From contig NZ_JAJLJH010000005.1 of the NCBI RefSeq assembly GCF_023231945.1, forward strand, positions 217,104 through 281,103: a stretch of DNA of 64,000 nt, in the 5' to 3' direction. This DNA is from Scleromatobacter humisilvae (GTDB lineage Bacteria > Pseudomonadota > Gammaproteobacteria > Burkholderiales > Burkholderiaceae_C). The notes under the pieces are model-generated. The model was given only the letters and a program-made list of their open reading frames with translations, was not told the DNA's origin and did no database searches. Made by a program: the position numbers and the translations under genes. Shown piece after piece: positions 8,146 through 19,133 of the stretch (within the stretch, counting starts at the first letter, position 1; each line of letters opens with the position of its first letter).

Positions 8146-9423
8146 ATGAAAAGAGGTTTCTACACCATCATGTCGGCGCAGTTCTTCAGCTCGCTGGCTG
8201 ACAACGCCTTGTTCGTTGCCGCCATCGAGTTGTTGAAAGGCGCCGGCGCGGCGGAGTGGCAGCGCGCGGCACTCGTGCCGATGTTCGCGCTGTTCTACGT
8301 CGTGCTCGCGCCCATCGTGGGGGCGTTCGCCGACGCCGTGCCCAAGGGCAAGGTGATGTTCTATTCGAACGGCATCAAGGTGGTCGGCTGCCTGATGATG
8401 CTGTTCGGCGCCAACCCGCTGATCTCGTACGCGATCGTCGGCCTGGGCGCCGCGGCCTACTCGCCGGCCAAGTACGGCATCCTCACCGAGCTGCTGCCGA
8501 CGTCGCAGCTGGTCAAGGCCAACGGCTGGATCGAGGGCCTGACCATCATGTCCATCATCCTGGGCGTGCTGCTGGGCGGCCAGCTGGTGGGCCCGAAGAT
8601 CGCGCCGGTGCTGCTGGGCGTGCACCTGCCGTGGATCGACCTGGGCATCGACACGCCGGCCCAGGCCGCCATCGCCTGCATGGTGCTGCTGTACATCGTC
8701 GCGGCGCTGTTCAACCTGCGCATCCCGCGCACCGACACCGAGATGGAGCCACTGACGGGCGGCGTGTCCGACCTGGTGCGCGACTTCAGCCAGTGCAACG
8801 CGCGCCTGTGGGACGACAAGCTGGGCCAGATCTCGCTGGCCACGACGACGCTGTTCTGGGGCGTGTCCAAGAACCTGCAGTACGTGGTGCTGGCCTGGGC
8901 CGGCGTCGCGCTGAGCTATTCGACGACGCGCGCGTCGTCGCTGGTGGGCGTGGTGGCGATCGGGACGGCGGCCGGCGCGGTGCTGGCGTCCATGTCGACG
9001 CGGCTCGATCACGCGGTGCGCGTCATCGTGCTGGGCGTCGTGATGGGCCTGCTGGTGGCCACGATGAACACGATCCACACCGTGATGATCGCCGCGCCGT
9101 TCCTGATCGTGCTGGGCGCGCTGGGCGGCTACCTGGTGGTGCCGATGAACGCGCTGCTGCAGCATCGCGGCCACAACCTGATGGGCTCGGGGCGCTCGAT
9201 CGCGGTGCAGAACTTCAACGAGCAGGCGGCCATCCTGGGGCTGGGCGCGTTCTACACCGGCATGACGCGCATCGGGGTGTCGGTCTACGGCTCCATCACG
9301 ATCTTCGGGCTGTTCACGGCCATCGTCAGCCTGCTGGTGATGTACTGGCACTGGCGCAACCTGAAGAACCATCCGGAGGAGCTGCGCAACCTCCTGGACA
9401 TCGCCCGCAGCGACAAGCATTGA
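8146..9423 (+). CDS. lplT: Lysophospholipid transporter LplT
   Basis: This MFS transporter flips lysophospholipids inward across the cytoplasmic membrane for re-acylation. The 425 residues contain about 12 hydrophobic segments. [20 protein letters not shown] and the loop [14 protein letters not shown] are LplT hallmarks. In E. coli lplT is joined to the acyltransferase gene aas; here the next gene is an EamA transporter, so the partner must be elsewhere. No strong Shine-Dalgarno precedes the start; homologues begin in the same region. Confidence 0.93.
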   Translation: MKRGFYTIMSAQFFSSLADNALFVAAIELLKGAGAAEWQRAALVPMFALFYVVLAPIVGAFADAVPKGKVMFYSNGIKVVGCLMMLFGANPLISYAIVGLGAAAYSPAKYGILTELLPTSQLVKANGWIEGLTIMSIILGVLLGGQLVGPKIAPVLLGVHLPWIDLGIDTPAQAAIACMVLLYIVAALFNLRIPRTDTEMEPLTGGVSDLVRDFSQCNARLWDDKLGQISLATTTLFWGVSKNLQYVVLAWAGVALSYSTTRASSLVGVVAIGTAAGAVLASMSTRLDHAVRVIVLGVVMGLLVATMNTIHTVMIAAPFLIVLGALGGYLVVPMNALLQHRGHNLMGSGRSIAVQNFNEQAAILGLGAFYTGMTRIGVSVYGSITIFGLFTAIVSLLVMYWHWRNLKNHPEELRNLLDIARSDKH

Positions 9424-9425
9424 AC

Positions 9426-10331
9426 GTGACGACCGCCTCGCTTCCGCGGCCCCGCTCCGCGGGACCGGTGCTCGCCCTGATGGTCAACGCCTTCGTGTGG
9501 GGCGTGTCCTGGTGGCCGTTCCGCCACCTGCAGGCGATGGGCCTGCATCCGCTGTGGGCCACGGCACAGATCTACGTGCTGTCGGCGCTCGCGATCATCG
9601 CCTGGCGGCCGGGCTCGCTGCGCCAGCTGCTGCGCCATCGCGCGCTGTGGCTGATCTTCCTCGCGTCGGGCGCCACCAACGCCACGTTCAACTGGGCGGT
9701 GAGCATCGGCGACGTCGTGCGCGTCGTGCTGCTGTTCTACCTGATGCCGCTGTGGTCGCTGCTGCTGGCGCGCGTGATCCTGAAGGAGAGGCTCACCCCC
9801 AGCTCGGTCGCGCGCGTCGCGATGGCGCTGGCGGGCGCGGCGCTCGTGCTGTCGCACGGCGAACCGTCGGCCGGCGGTGCGGGCCACCGCGCGGCGATCT
9901 TGCCGGACGTGCTCGCGCTGCTGGGCGGCTTCGCGTTCGCGCTGAACAACGTGATGCTCAAGCGCGAGTCGGCGCAGCCCGAGGAAGGCCGCGCGCTGGC
10001 GATGTTCTTCGGCGGCGCGGTGGTGGCGGGCGTCACGGCGACGCTGCTGTCGACGGGCGGCGCCGCGGGCGTGGGCTGGCCGGTGGGGCTGGACCAGTGG
10101 CTGCTGCCTGGCCTGGGCCTCGCGATCGCCTTCATGATGTCCAACCTGTGCCTGCAGTACGGCGCGGCCCGGTTGTCGGCGGCCGTCACGGCGGTGGTCA
10201 TGCCCTGCGAGGTGCTGTTCGCCGCGCTCACGTCCGTCTGGTGGGGCGGCGCGATGCTGCACCCCGCGGTGCTGGTCGGCGGCGCGCTGATCCTGGCCGC
10301 CACGCTCGCCAGCGTGCTCGAGAAACACTGA
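9426..10331 (+). CDS. EamA/DMT-family transporter
   Basis: The 301 residues contain ten hydrophobic segments arranged as two EamA repeats, the layout of drug/metabolite transporters that export amino acids or other metabolites. I place the start at GTG 9426, two bases after the lplT stop; ATG 9480 ([17 protein letters not shown]) is the alternative and would remove only a polar N terminus. The short spacing implies co-transcription with lplT. Cargo unknown. Confidence 0.85.
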   Translation: MTTASLPRPRSAGPVLALMVNAFVWGVSWWPFRHLQAMGLHPLWATAQIYVLSALAIIAWRPGSLRQLLRHRALWLIFLASGATNATFNWAVSIGDVVRVVLLFYLMPLWSLLLARVILKERLTPSSVARVAMALAGAALVLSHGEPSAGGAGHRAAILPDVLALLGGFAFALNNVMLKRESAQPEEGRALAMFFGGAVVAGVTATLLSTGGAAGVGWPVGLDQWLLPGLGLAIAFMMSNLCLQYGAARLSAAVTAVVMPCEVLFAALTSVWWGGAMLHPAVLVGGALILAATLASVLEKH

Positions 10332-10406
10332 GGCCGGCGTCGCGCGCGCGACGCGCGCGGACGCGGCGAACGATCTACCATCCGCACCACATCTCCAGGA
10401 GCCTCC

Positions 10407-10898
10407 ATGTCCGCCAAGACGCTTTACGACTTTTCCGCCACCTCGATCCAGGGCAAGCCCGCCGACTTCGGCGCCCAGCGCGGCAAGGTCTTCGTGATCG
10501 TCAACACGGCCAGCAAGTGCGGCTTCACGCCGCAGTTCGCCGGCCTGGAGAAGCTCGCCGCCGACTACAAGGCCCGCGGCCTGGAGGTCGTCGGCTTCCC
10601 GTGCAACCAGTTCCTGTCGCAGGACCCGGGCTCCAACGAGGAGATCGAGAGCTTCTGCCAGCTGAACTACGGCGTCTCGTTCCCGATGATGGCCAAGGTG
10701 GACGTCAACGGCGCCAGCGCCGACCCGCTTTGGAAGTGGCTCAAGTCCGAGAAGCCTGGCATGCTGGGCATCGAGGCGATCAAGTGGAACTTCACCAAGT
10801 TCCTGGTCGGCAAGGACGGCAAGGTGATCAAGCGCTTCGCGCCGAACGACGAGCCCGATTCGATGCGCGCGGACATCGAGGCCGCGCTCGCGGCCTGA
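10407..10898 (+). CDS. Glutathione peroxidase-family thiol peroxidase
   Basis: The 163-residue protein reduces peroxides. The peroxidatic residue is Cys in [12 protein letters not shown], not selenocysteine; the other tetrad motifs GFPCNQF and WNFTKFLV are present. A further Cys in [10 protein letters not shown] is placed as the resolving Cys of the thioredoxin-dependent bacterial type such as BtuE. An AGGAG lies 9 nt before the ATG. The gap after the EamA gene contains a perfect 18-nt palindrome at 10337-10354. Confidence 0.92.
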   Translation: MSAKTLYDFSATSIQGKPADFGAQRGKVFVIVNTASKCGFTPQFAGLEKLAADYKARGLEVVGFPCNQFLSQDPGSNEEIESFCQLNYGVSFPMMAKVDVNGASADPLWKWLKSEKPGMLGIEAIKWNFTKFLVGKDGKVIKRFAPNDEPDSMRADIEAALAA

Positions 10899-10972
10899 GC
10901 CGTCGCGCGCGCCGGCGGGCGCATGGCCATGGTCGCTGGATGCATTACGAAGGCTCGGGTGCAGGGCTCGTC

Positions 10973-10978
10973 GATAAT
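10973..10978 (+). promoter_or_regulatory. -10 hexamer of tyrB within a dyad
   Basis: GATAAT sits in the near-palindrome CGTCGATAATCGACG at 10969-10983 and would start transcription about 25 nt upstream of the aminotransferase ATG. The same CGATAATCG core occurs at the DAHP synthase promoter. Confidence 0.35.
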
Positions 10979-11011
10979 CGACGGTCGTCCCTCCAACCGA
11001 GCCCAAGCCCC

Positions 11012-12202
11012 ATGTTCGAGCACATTGAACCGTTCGCCGGTGACCCGATCCTGTCGTTGAACGAGGATTTCCAGAAGGATCCGCGTCCCCACAAGATCAA
11101 CCTGTCGATCGGCATCTACTTCGACGACGAGGGGCGCATCCCGGTGCTCGATTGCGTGAAGAAGGCCGAGGCGCAGCTGCTCGAGAAGAGCGGCGCCAAG
11201 CCCTACCTGCCGATCGAGGGCAACGCCGATTTCCGCCGCGCCGTGCAGACGCTGCTGTTCGGCGCCGGCTCGAAGGCCGTGGCCGACGGCCGCGTCGTCA
11301 CGCTGCAGACGGTGGGCTCCAGCAGCGCGCTGAAGGTCGGCGCCGACTTCATCAAGCGCTGGTTCCCCGACTCCGGCGTGTGGGTCAGCGACCCGACCTG
11401 GGACAACCACCGCTCGATGTTCGAGGGCGCGGGCATCAAGGTGTCGACCTATCCGTACTACGACGCGGCCACCGGCGGCCTGAAGTTCGACGCGATGGTC
11501 GCGGCGCTGTCCGACCTGCCCGCGCGCAGCATCGTGCTGCTGCACGCCTGCTGCCACAACCCGACCGGCGTCGACCTGACGCCGGCGCAGTGGGAAGCGC
11601 TGATCCCCGTCCTGAAGTCGCGCCAGCTGCTGCCCTTCCTCGACATCGCGTATCAAGGCTACGGCGACGGCATCGACGAGGACGCGTTCGCGATCCGCGC
11701 GCTGGCCGACGCCGGCGTGCCGTTCTTCTGCGCCAATTCGTTCTCCAAGAGCATGAGCCTGTATGGCGAACGCGCCGGCGGCCTGAGCGTCTGCTGCCCG
11801 ACGGCCGCGGAGGCGCAGCTCGCGCTGGGCCAGCTCAAGGCGACGGTGCGCCGCAACTACTCGAGCCCGTCCATCCATGCCGGCGGGGTCGTCGCCACGG
11901 TGCTGGACTCGCCGGTGCTGCACGAGTCCTGGGTCGCCGACGTCAACGCGATGCGCACGCGCATCAAGACGATGCGCAAGACGCTGCATGGCGTGCTCAG
12001 CGCCAAGGTGCCCGGCCGCAACTTCGACTACTTCCTGACGCAGCGCGGCATGTTCAGCTACACGGGCCTGTCCGCAGCCCAGGTCGATCGCCTGCGCGAG
12101 GAGTTCGGCGTCTACCTGATCCGCTCGGGCCGCATGTGCGTGGCGGGGCTGAACACGCGCAACGTCGAGGCGACGGCCAACGCGATCGCCGCGGTGCTTT
12201 GA
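11012..12202 (+). CDS. tyrB: Aromatic amino acid / aspartate aminotransferase
   Basis: Class I PLP aminotransferase of 396 residues, subgroup I-gamma, with [20 protein letters not shown] at the N terminus as in TyrB/AspC. The PLP lysine is in [15 protein letters not shown]; the substrate-carboxylate arginine region is near [11 protein letters not shown] at the C terminus. TyrB makes Phe and Tyr and can act on aspartate. The frame is open far upstream, but the family start is the ATG at 11012. No Shine-Dalgarno is obvious. An AspC-type assignment cannot be excluded. Confidence 0.88.
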   Translation: MFEHIEPFAGDPILSLNEDFQKDPRPHKINLSIGIYFDDEGRIPVLDCVKKAEAQLLEKSGAKPYLPIEGNADFRRAVQTLLFGAGSKAVADGRVVTLQTVGSSSALKVGADFIKRWFPDSGVWVSDPTWDNHRSMFEGAGIKVSTYPYYDAATGGLKFDAMVAALSDLPARSIVLLHACCHNPTGVDLTPAQWEALIPVLKSRQLLPFLDIAYQGYGDGIDEDAFAIRALADAGVPFFCANSFSKSMSLYGERAGGLSVCCPTAAEAQLALGQLKATVRRNYSSPSIHAGGVVATVLDSPVLHESWVADVNAMRTRIKTMRKTLHGVLSAKVPGRNFDYFLTQRGMFSYTGLSAAQVDRLREEFGVYLIRSGRMCVAGLNTRNVEATANAIAAVL

Positions 12203-12226
12203 GCCATCGAGCAATCGGGGGCTCGC

Positions 12227-12589
12227 TCACTCCTCCAGGAACTTCCAGGTGTCCGCGCCGTCGAACTTGCGGACACGCACGGAGGCGATGAGCTGGGGAT
12301 CGAAGTTGCCGAGGTGGACACCGTGCCTGGCGCCGGCCACCGCCTCGACCGGCTCCCAGTGGGTCACGCAGCCGCAATGCCGGCAGCGGATCGTGCGCAG
12401 GGTCCGGTCGCCCTGGACGTAGTCCTCGGTCGAGTCGGGGTGGCCTTCGATCGCCACCGTTCCGAACTCGAAATAGACCCACGGCCCCCCGATCCTGCGG
12501 CAGAGCGAGCAGTTGCACGATGTCGCGACTTCCGGGGTCGACGGCAGCGTGAGGCGGACAGCGCCGCAGTGACATGCGCCTTGATGCAT
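12227..12589 (-). CDS. GFA-family zinc protein (CENP-V domain)
   Basis: The 120-residue protein carries the GFA/CENP-V zinc ligands: CHCGAVRL at the N terminus, CNCSLCRRIG and CRHCGC. Family members were named for glutathione-dependent formaldehyde activation, a role not confirmed for most of them. Two structural zincs are expected. The start at 12589 (MHQGACHCGA) matches family N termini; the frame is open further but that part lies antisense to the LysR end. It converges on tyrB with a 24-nt gap. Confidence 0.85.
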   Translation of the reverse strand: MHQGACHCGAVRLTLPSTPEVATSCNCSLCRRIGGPWVYFEFGTVAIEGHPDSTEDYVQGDRTLRTIRCRHCGCVTHWEPVEAVAGARHGVHLGNFDPQLIASVRVRKFDGADTWKFLEE

Positions 12590-12678
12590 TTCGGGACTCG
12601 CAGTTGATCCAGGACCAGGACAGGCTATCCGAAAGCCGCCCGCCGTGGCCCCGAATTTTCCCGCCGACCTGCCTGGCG

Positions 12679-13623
12679 CTAGCGCCGCACCAGGGTCTGC
12701 CGCGCCGCCGCGTCGACCAGCAGCTGCCGCAGCCAGCGATGCGCCGGGTCGTCGTCCTTGCGCAGGTGCCACACCATCTCGACGTTGACCGACGACAGCG
12801 ACAGCGGCAGCGGCTTCTGCACCAGCCGGTGCTCGACGCCCGTGGCCGGCAGGAACTGCTGCGGCAGCACGGTCAGCAGGTCGGAGCGCGCGACGACGCT
12901 GCCGGCGGTGGCGAACTGGTTGACGGTCAGCACGATGCGGCGCTGGCGGCCCAGCGCGGCCAGCGCCTCGTCGACGAAGCCGTGCGCGCGGCCCGAGAAG
13001 GTGACGAGCAGGTGGTGCGCCGCGACGAAGGTGTCCAGCGTCAGCTCCGCGGCGGCCAGCGGGTGGTCGCGCCGCATCACGCAGACGTATTCGGTCGCGT
13101 AGAGCTGGCGATGGTGCAGCGTGGCCTCGTCGCCCTGGGCGACGATGGCGGCGATCGCGTTCGGGAAGTAGCCGACGGCCAGGTCGGCATCGGCCTCCTC
13201 GACCAGCCGGCGCGGGTCGCGCGTGGTCAGCGGCAGCACGCGGATGTTGGCCAGCGCCCGCGCCGCCTCGATCGCCGAGACCACCTGCGGCAGCAGCATC
13301 GCGGCGGTGGCGTCGGCCATGGCGATGTTGAAGGTGGCGGCGTCACGGGTCGGGTCGAAGCTGGGCGGCGACAGCGCGGCCTGCAACTGGGCCAGCGCGG
13401 CGCGCACCTGCGGCCACAGCAGCTCGGCGCGCGCGGTGCCGCGCATGCCGTGCGCGGTGCGATGGAACAGCTCCTCGCCGACCGCCCCATGCAGCCGTTT
13501 CAGTGCGTGGCTGGCCGCCGGCTGGGTCATCGCGAGGCGTTCCGCGGCGCGCGTGAGGCTGCCTTCGGCCATCACGGCATCGAAGACGCGCAACAGGTTG
13601 AGGTCCAGCGTGCGGAAGTTCAC
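12679..13623 (-). CDS. LysR-family transcriptional regulator
   Basis: The 314 residues start with GTG (MNFRTLDLNLLRVFDAVM, the typical LysR N terminus). The winged helix-turn-helix at residues 5-60 includes SLTRAAERLAMTQPAASHAL; the rest is a periplasmic-binding-like effector domain. No Shine-Dalgarno is visible. Target and effector are unknown. Two inverted repeats lie 20-72 bp upstream, and a small orphan gene is divergent, the normal LysR autoregulatory layout. Confidence 0.92.
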   Translation of the reverse strand: MNFRTLDLNLLRVFDAVMAEGSLTRAAERLAMTQPAASHALKRLHGAVGEELFHRTAHGMRGTARAELLWPQVRAALAQLQAALSPPSFDPTRDAATFNIAMADATAAMLLPQVVSAIEAARALANIRVLPLTTRDPRRLVEEADADLAVGYFPNAIAAIVAQGDEATLHHRQLYATEYVCVMRRDHPLAAAELTLDTFVAAHHLLVTFSGRAHGFVDEALAALGRQRRIVLTVNQFATAGSVVARSDLLTVLPQQFLPATGVEHRLVQKPLPLSLSSVNVEMVWHLRKDDDPAHRWLRQLLVDAAARQTLVRR

Positions 13624-13643
13624 GGAGAAGAGGGGTCACCGGA

Positions 13644-13664
13644 GATATGCACAGTATGCATATC
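13644..13664. promoter_or_regulatory. Inverted repeat 1 upstream of the LysR gene
   Basis: GATATGCA and TGCATATC form a perfect 8-bp dyad with a 5-nt spacer, about 20 bp upstream of the LysR start. AT-rich dyads of this kind are usual LysR operators. Confidence 0.5.
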
Positions 13665-13665
13665 T

Positions 13666-13694
13666 TGGATGCTCAACATTCATTGGAGCATCCA
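13666..13694. promoter_or_regulatory. Inverted repeat 2 upstream of the LysR gene
   Basis: TGGATGCTC and GAGCATCCA form a perfect 9-bp dyad with an 11-nt spacer, one base from repeat 1. Together they occupy most of the control region shared with the divergent 90-residue gene. Confidence 0.5.
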
Positions 13695-13757
13695 GGGGAA
13701 AACCCTTAAAGTTCCTCCATCGCCTCTTATCGAGAGGCCTCAGCAGGGGACATCACC

Positions 13758-14030
13758 ATGACCGCCATCACTTCCGGTACCTACGGCCACAGCCCGCTCT
13801 TCGGCGGCTCGCTGCGCCAACTCGCCAATTCGTTGTTCTCGTCGCGCCCCGCCGCGAAGAAGTCGGCCGCCGCGCCGATCAGCGCGACCTCGGTCGCCAG
13901 TTCGTTCCGCGTCCGCGTTCGCGAAGCCAACGAAGTGCGCGACCTGGCGCGCAGCGTCGAGCTGCACTCCCCGGGCTTCGCCGCCGACCTGTACGCCGCC
14001 GCGTCGCGCCACGAAGGCTACGACGACTGA
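13758..14030 (+). CDS. Hypothetical 90-residue protein
   Basis: This protein is not recognised. It is Ser/Ala-rich in the first 50 residues (FGGSLRQLANSLFSSRPAAK) and ends with a charged stretch RVREANEVRDLARSVELH and a DD terminus. There is no signal peptide or membrane segment. A GGGGA ribosome binding site stands 9 nt before the ATG. It lies opposite the LysR gene across the two dyads, so it is a likely LysR target. A stem-loop follows the stop. Confidence 0.6.
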   Translation: MTAITSGTYGHSPLFGGSLRQLANSLFSSRPAAKKSAAAPISATSVASSFRVRVREANEVRDLARSVELHSPGFAADLYAAASRHEGYDD

Positions 14031-14038
14031 GCTTGACG

Positions 14039-14057
14039 CCGGCTCCTGAGGAGCCGG
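14039..14057. terminator. GC-rich stem-loop between convergent genes
   Basis: CCGGCTCC, TGA loop, GGAGCCGG: a perfect 8-bp stem just after the 90-residue gene and before the end of rlpA. It has no T tract on either strand, so termination is only inferred from position. Confidence 0.4.
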
Positions 14058-14075
14058 TGCATCGAGGCGATCTCG

Positions 14076-15299
14076 CTATCGCTTCTCGACGATCGTGGGC
14101 ACCAGTTGCAGCGCCGTGCGGATGCGCTCCGCCGCGCCCTTGGCATCGTCCCGCGTCACGTAAGGCCCGGCCTGCAGCTTGTTGAGGCCGTGGTCGTTGA
14201 AGACCGCCAGCAGCGGCGCCAGCCAGGGCTGCTCGTCGATGAGCCGGCGCTGGAAGTCCAGCGCGCCGTCACGCTGCTTGAACGCGCCCAGCTGGAGCCA
14301 CCAGCCGATACCTGCCGTGGTATCGGCGCGTCCGCGCTCGTCGGGCTTGTCCGGCGCGCGCGCTGTGGTGCTGGCCACGACCGTCTCGCTGACCGTCGTC
14401 ACAGCACCGGGCACGGCCGAGGCCGAATCCGCCGCCGCGGCGGCCCCCAGGTCGACCCCCGGTGCAGGCGTCGCGCTCGGCGCGCCGACGGCCGTCGCCG
14501 GACGCAGCGGGTCGACGGCCGCCGCCACCACGTCGCCGGACGTCGGCGGCAGCGGCGTCGCCACCGACGATGCCGCCGCGGCGACCGGCTTCGCGCGCGA
14601 GGTCGCCAGCGGGCGATCGAGATCGCCGACGGCCACCACGGCCGGCTTGTCGGCCGCCATCGTCGCCGGCTTGCTGAGCGCGGCGCCGGTGCGGATGTCG
14701 TCCTGCGTGATGCGCGTGATCTCCACCGGCGTGACGCCGTTGAGCACGCCCAGCTTCAGCGCCGCGGTGTACGACAGGTCGATGACGCGGCCCGGCGAGA
14801 ACGGCCCGCGGTCGTTCACGCGCACGATCACCTCCTTGCCGTTGGACGGGTTGCGCACGCGCGCGTAGCTCGGGATCGGCAGCGTCTTGTGCGCGGCGGT
14901 CATCGCGTACATGTTGTAGGCCTCGCCGCTCGCGGTGCGATGCCCGTGGAACTTCTTGCCGTACCAGGACGCCAGGCCCTTCTCGGTCAGCGCGCGGTCG
15001 TCGGTCAACGGCACGTAGGTGTGGCCGGCGATCTCGTACGGCTTGTTCGGGCCGCCCGGGCGCACGGGCTCGATTTGCGGGACGGCGTCCGGCACGGCCT
15101 CCAGGTTGGGCGGCGGATGGGCCTCGGGGCCGTCGCGATCGGCGTTGCCGGGCGGCAGGCGCGAGACGTTGCCCGGGCCGGCCGGCGGGGTCGGCGTCGT
15201 CTGGCAGGCGGCCAGCACGGCCAGCAGCACGGGGGCGATCGTGAGGCGCAGCGCGCGCAGCGGCAGGGTCGGCGGCGATGGACGGGCGCGAGTCAGCAT
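14076..15299 (-). CDS. rlpA: RlpA-family lipoprotein, septal lytic transglycosylase
   Basis: The 407-residue protein has a lipoprotein signal (cleavage before Cys in VLAACQTT), a double-psi beta-barrel domain at about 100-195 ([38 protein letters not shown]) and a C-terminal SPOR domain ([17 protein letters not shown] on). In RlpA the barrel cleaves denuded glycan strands and SPOR targets septal peptidoglycan. The linker between them is long and Ala/Pro-rich. A TAAGCT hexamer is 8 nt before the ATG. Confidence 0.92.
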   Translation of the reverse strand: MLTRARPSPPTLPLRALRLTIAPVLLAVLAACQTTPTPPAGPGNVSRLPPGNADRDGPEAHPPPNLEAVPDAVPQIEPVRPGGPNKPYEIAGHTYVPLTDDRALTEKGLASWYGKKFHGHRTASGEAYNMYAMTAAHKTLPIPSYARVRNPSNGKEVIVRVNDRGPFSPGRVIDLSYTAALKLGVLNGVTPVEITRITQDDIRTGAALSKPATMAADKPAVVAVGDLDRPLATSRAKPVAAAASSVATPLPPTSGDVVAAAVDPLRPATAVGAPSATPAPGVDLGAAAAADSASAVPGAVTTVSETVVASTTARAPDKPDERGRADTTAGIGWWLQLGAFKQRDGALDFQRRLIDEQPWLAPLLAVFNDHGLNKLQAGPYVTRDDAKGAAERIRTALQLVPTIVEKR

Positions 15300-15326
15300 T
15301 CGGCGCGAGCTTACACCGCGTGCCGC

Positions 15327-17281
<1,955 letters not shown>

Positions 17282-17282
17282 C

Positions 17283-18194
17283 TCAGAGCACCCTGCGCGG
17301 ATCGAGCGCATCGCGCAGTCCGTCGCCGACGAAGTTGATGGCCATCACGGTCAGGAAGATCGCGCCGCCGGGAAACAGCGCCCAGTGCGCGGCGATGTCC
17401 AGGTGATCCTTGCTGTCGAACAGCAGCCGGCCCCAGGTCGGGATGTCGGGCGGAAAGCCCAGGCCGAGGAACGACAGCGTCGACTCCGCGATGATGGCCG
17501 AGGCCACGTTGATGGTGCCCGCGACGATCACCGGGCCGAGCGCGTTGGGCAGGATGTGGCGCCAGACGACACGCGTCGTGGTCGCGCCCAGCGCCCGCGC
17601 GGCCTCGACGAACTCCTTCTCGCGCAACGAGAAGAACTGCGCCCGCACCAGCCGCGCCACCTGCATCCAGCCGAACAGGCCGATGACCAGCACGATCAGC
17701 ACGAACACGCCGCCCTCGGGCCCGAACACGGCCTTCAGCGGCTCGCGGAACAGGTAGATCAGCAGCAACAGCAGCGGCAGTTGCGGAAGCGACAGGAACA
17801 GGTCGGTGAGCCACATCAGCGCGGCGTCGACCGGGCCGCGCGAGATGCCGGCCACGGCACCGATGGTCACGCCCACCAGCACCGCCATCCCCATCGCCGC
17901 GACGCCCACCGCCAGCGAGATGCGGCCGCCGTAGAGCATGCGCGCCAGCAGGTCCTGGCCGAGGTCGTCGGTGCCGAACGGATGCGCCGCCGACGGGCCC
18001 CGCGTCGTCGCCGAGAAGTCGATCGCGTCGATCGGCATGCGCCACGCGAACGGCCCCAGCACGACGGCGGCGACGAGCAGCGCCAGCACGCCCAGGCTGA
18101 TGGTGGCCATGCGGTGCCGCCGGAAGCGCCGCCAGGCCTCGGCCCACGGCGAGACCGGCCTACCGGTAAGCGATGCGGGGATCGAGGAGGCCAT
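17283..18194 (-). CDS. Peptide ABC transporter permease, DppC/OppC type
   Basis: Inner-membrane permease of 303 residues with an N-terminal OppC segment, six or so membrane helices and the EAA loop VEAARALGATTTRVVWRHIL. It ends [16 protein letters not shown], the standard DppC C terminus. A GAGG lies just before the ATG. Its start overlaps the end of the DppB-type gene by 35 nt. Confidence 0.93.
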   Translation of the reverse strand: MASSIPASLTGRPVSPWAEAWRRFRRHRMATISLGVLALLVAAVVLGPFAWRMPIDAIDFSATTRGPSAAHPFGTDDLGQDLLARMLYGGRISLAVGVAAMGMAVLVGVTIGAVAGISRGPVDAALMWLTDLFLSLPQLPLLLLLIYLFREPLKAVFGPEGGVFVLIVLVIGLFGWMQVARLVRAQFFSLREKEFVEAARALGATTTRVVWRHILPNALGPVIVAGTINVASAIIAESTLSFLGLGFPPDIPTWGRLLFDSKDHLDIAAHWALFPGGAIFLTVMAINFVGDGLRDALDPRRVL

Positions 18195-19119
18195 ACAGCA
18201 GGTCGGCGACGAGGTTGAAGAGGATGACGAGCACGGAGAACACGAAGGTCACGCCCATGATCACCGGCGTGTCGTTGCGCAGGATCGCGTCGATCAGCAG
18301 CGAGCCGATGCCCGGCACGCGAAAGATCTGCTCGGTGACGATCGCGCCGCCGAACACCGTGGGCATCTGCAGCGCGACCAGCGTGACGACGGGGATCAGC
18401 GCATTGCGCAGCACGTGGCGCGTGATGACGCGGCGCTCGGGCAGGCCCTTGGAGCGCGCGGTCGTCACGTGGTCGAGGCGGATCACGTCAAGCACCGCGG
18501 AGCGCACGTAGCGCGTCCAGCCGGCGCCCTGGAACAGGCCCAGCACCGTCACCGGCATGACGGCCTGGCGCACGTGCTCGGCGACGGCGCGCCAGCCGGT
18601 GGCCTCGACGTCGGCGCGGTAGACGAAGGGCAGCCAGTCCAGCTTGATCGAGAACAGCAGGATCAGCAGGATGCCGGTGAAGAACGTCGGCAGCGAGAAA
18701 CCGGCCAGCGTGATGGTGCTGGCGATGCGGTCGAACCACGAGTACGGCTTGACGGCCGACAGCGTGCCCACGGGAATCGCGATGGCCAGCGCCAGCAGCT
18801 GCGACGTGCCGATCAGCCCCAGCGTGACCGGCACGCGCTGCCAGATCAGCGTCGTGACGTCGATGCGGCTGATGAACGAGAAGCCCCAGTCGCCGTGCAG
18901 CATCGCCCAGAGCCAGTGCAGGTAGCGCAGCGGCACCGGGTCGTCGAGCCCGAGGCTGGCGCGCAGGTGCACGCGCACCTCGGGCGGCACGTTGGAGTTG
19001 GTGGCGAGCTCGGCGAACGGGTCGCCCGGCGCCAGCGCCAGCACCGCGAACAGCACGACGCTGATCCCCAGCAGGCTGGGCAGCGCCAGCGCCAGGCGGC
19101 GCAGGATGAAGCCTCCCAT
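18160..19119 (-). CDS. Peptide ABC transporter permease, DppB/OppB type
   Basis: Inner-membrane permease of 319 residues. MGGFILRRLALALPSLLGIS is the usual DppB start, LAPGDPF follows, and the EAA-type loop is TTARSKGLPERRVITRHVLR. The gene starts 14 nt downstream of the binding-protein gene and shares its operon. Confidence 0.93.
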   Translation of the reverse strand: MGGFILRRLALALPSLLGISVVLFAVLALAPGDPFAELATNSNVPPEVRVHLRASLGLDDPVPLRYLHWLWAMLHGDWGFSFISRIDVTTLIWQRVPVTLGLIGTSQLLALAIAIPVGTLSAVKPYSWFDRIASTITLAGFSLPTFFTGILLILLFSIKLDWLPFVYRADVEATGWRAVAEHVRQAVMPVTVLGLFQGAGWTRYVRSAVLDVIRLDHVTTARSKGLPERRVITRHVLRNALIPVVTLVALQMPTVFGGAIVTEQIFRVPGIGSLLIDAILRNDTPVIMGVTFVFSVLVILFNLVADLLYGLLDPRIAYR

Positions 19120-19133
19120 GCCTCAGGCGGCCA

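Noticed and set aside
10337..10354. Perfect 18-nt palindrome in the EamA-gpx gap
   Set aside because: It is made only of CG-rich dinucleotide alternation, common by chance at this GC content, and has no T tract.
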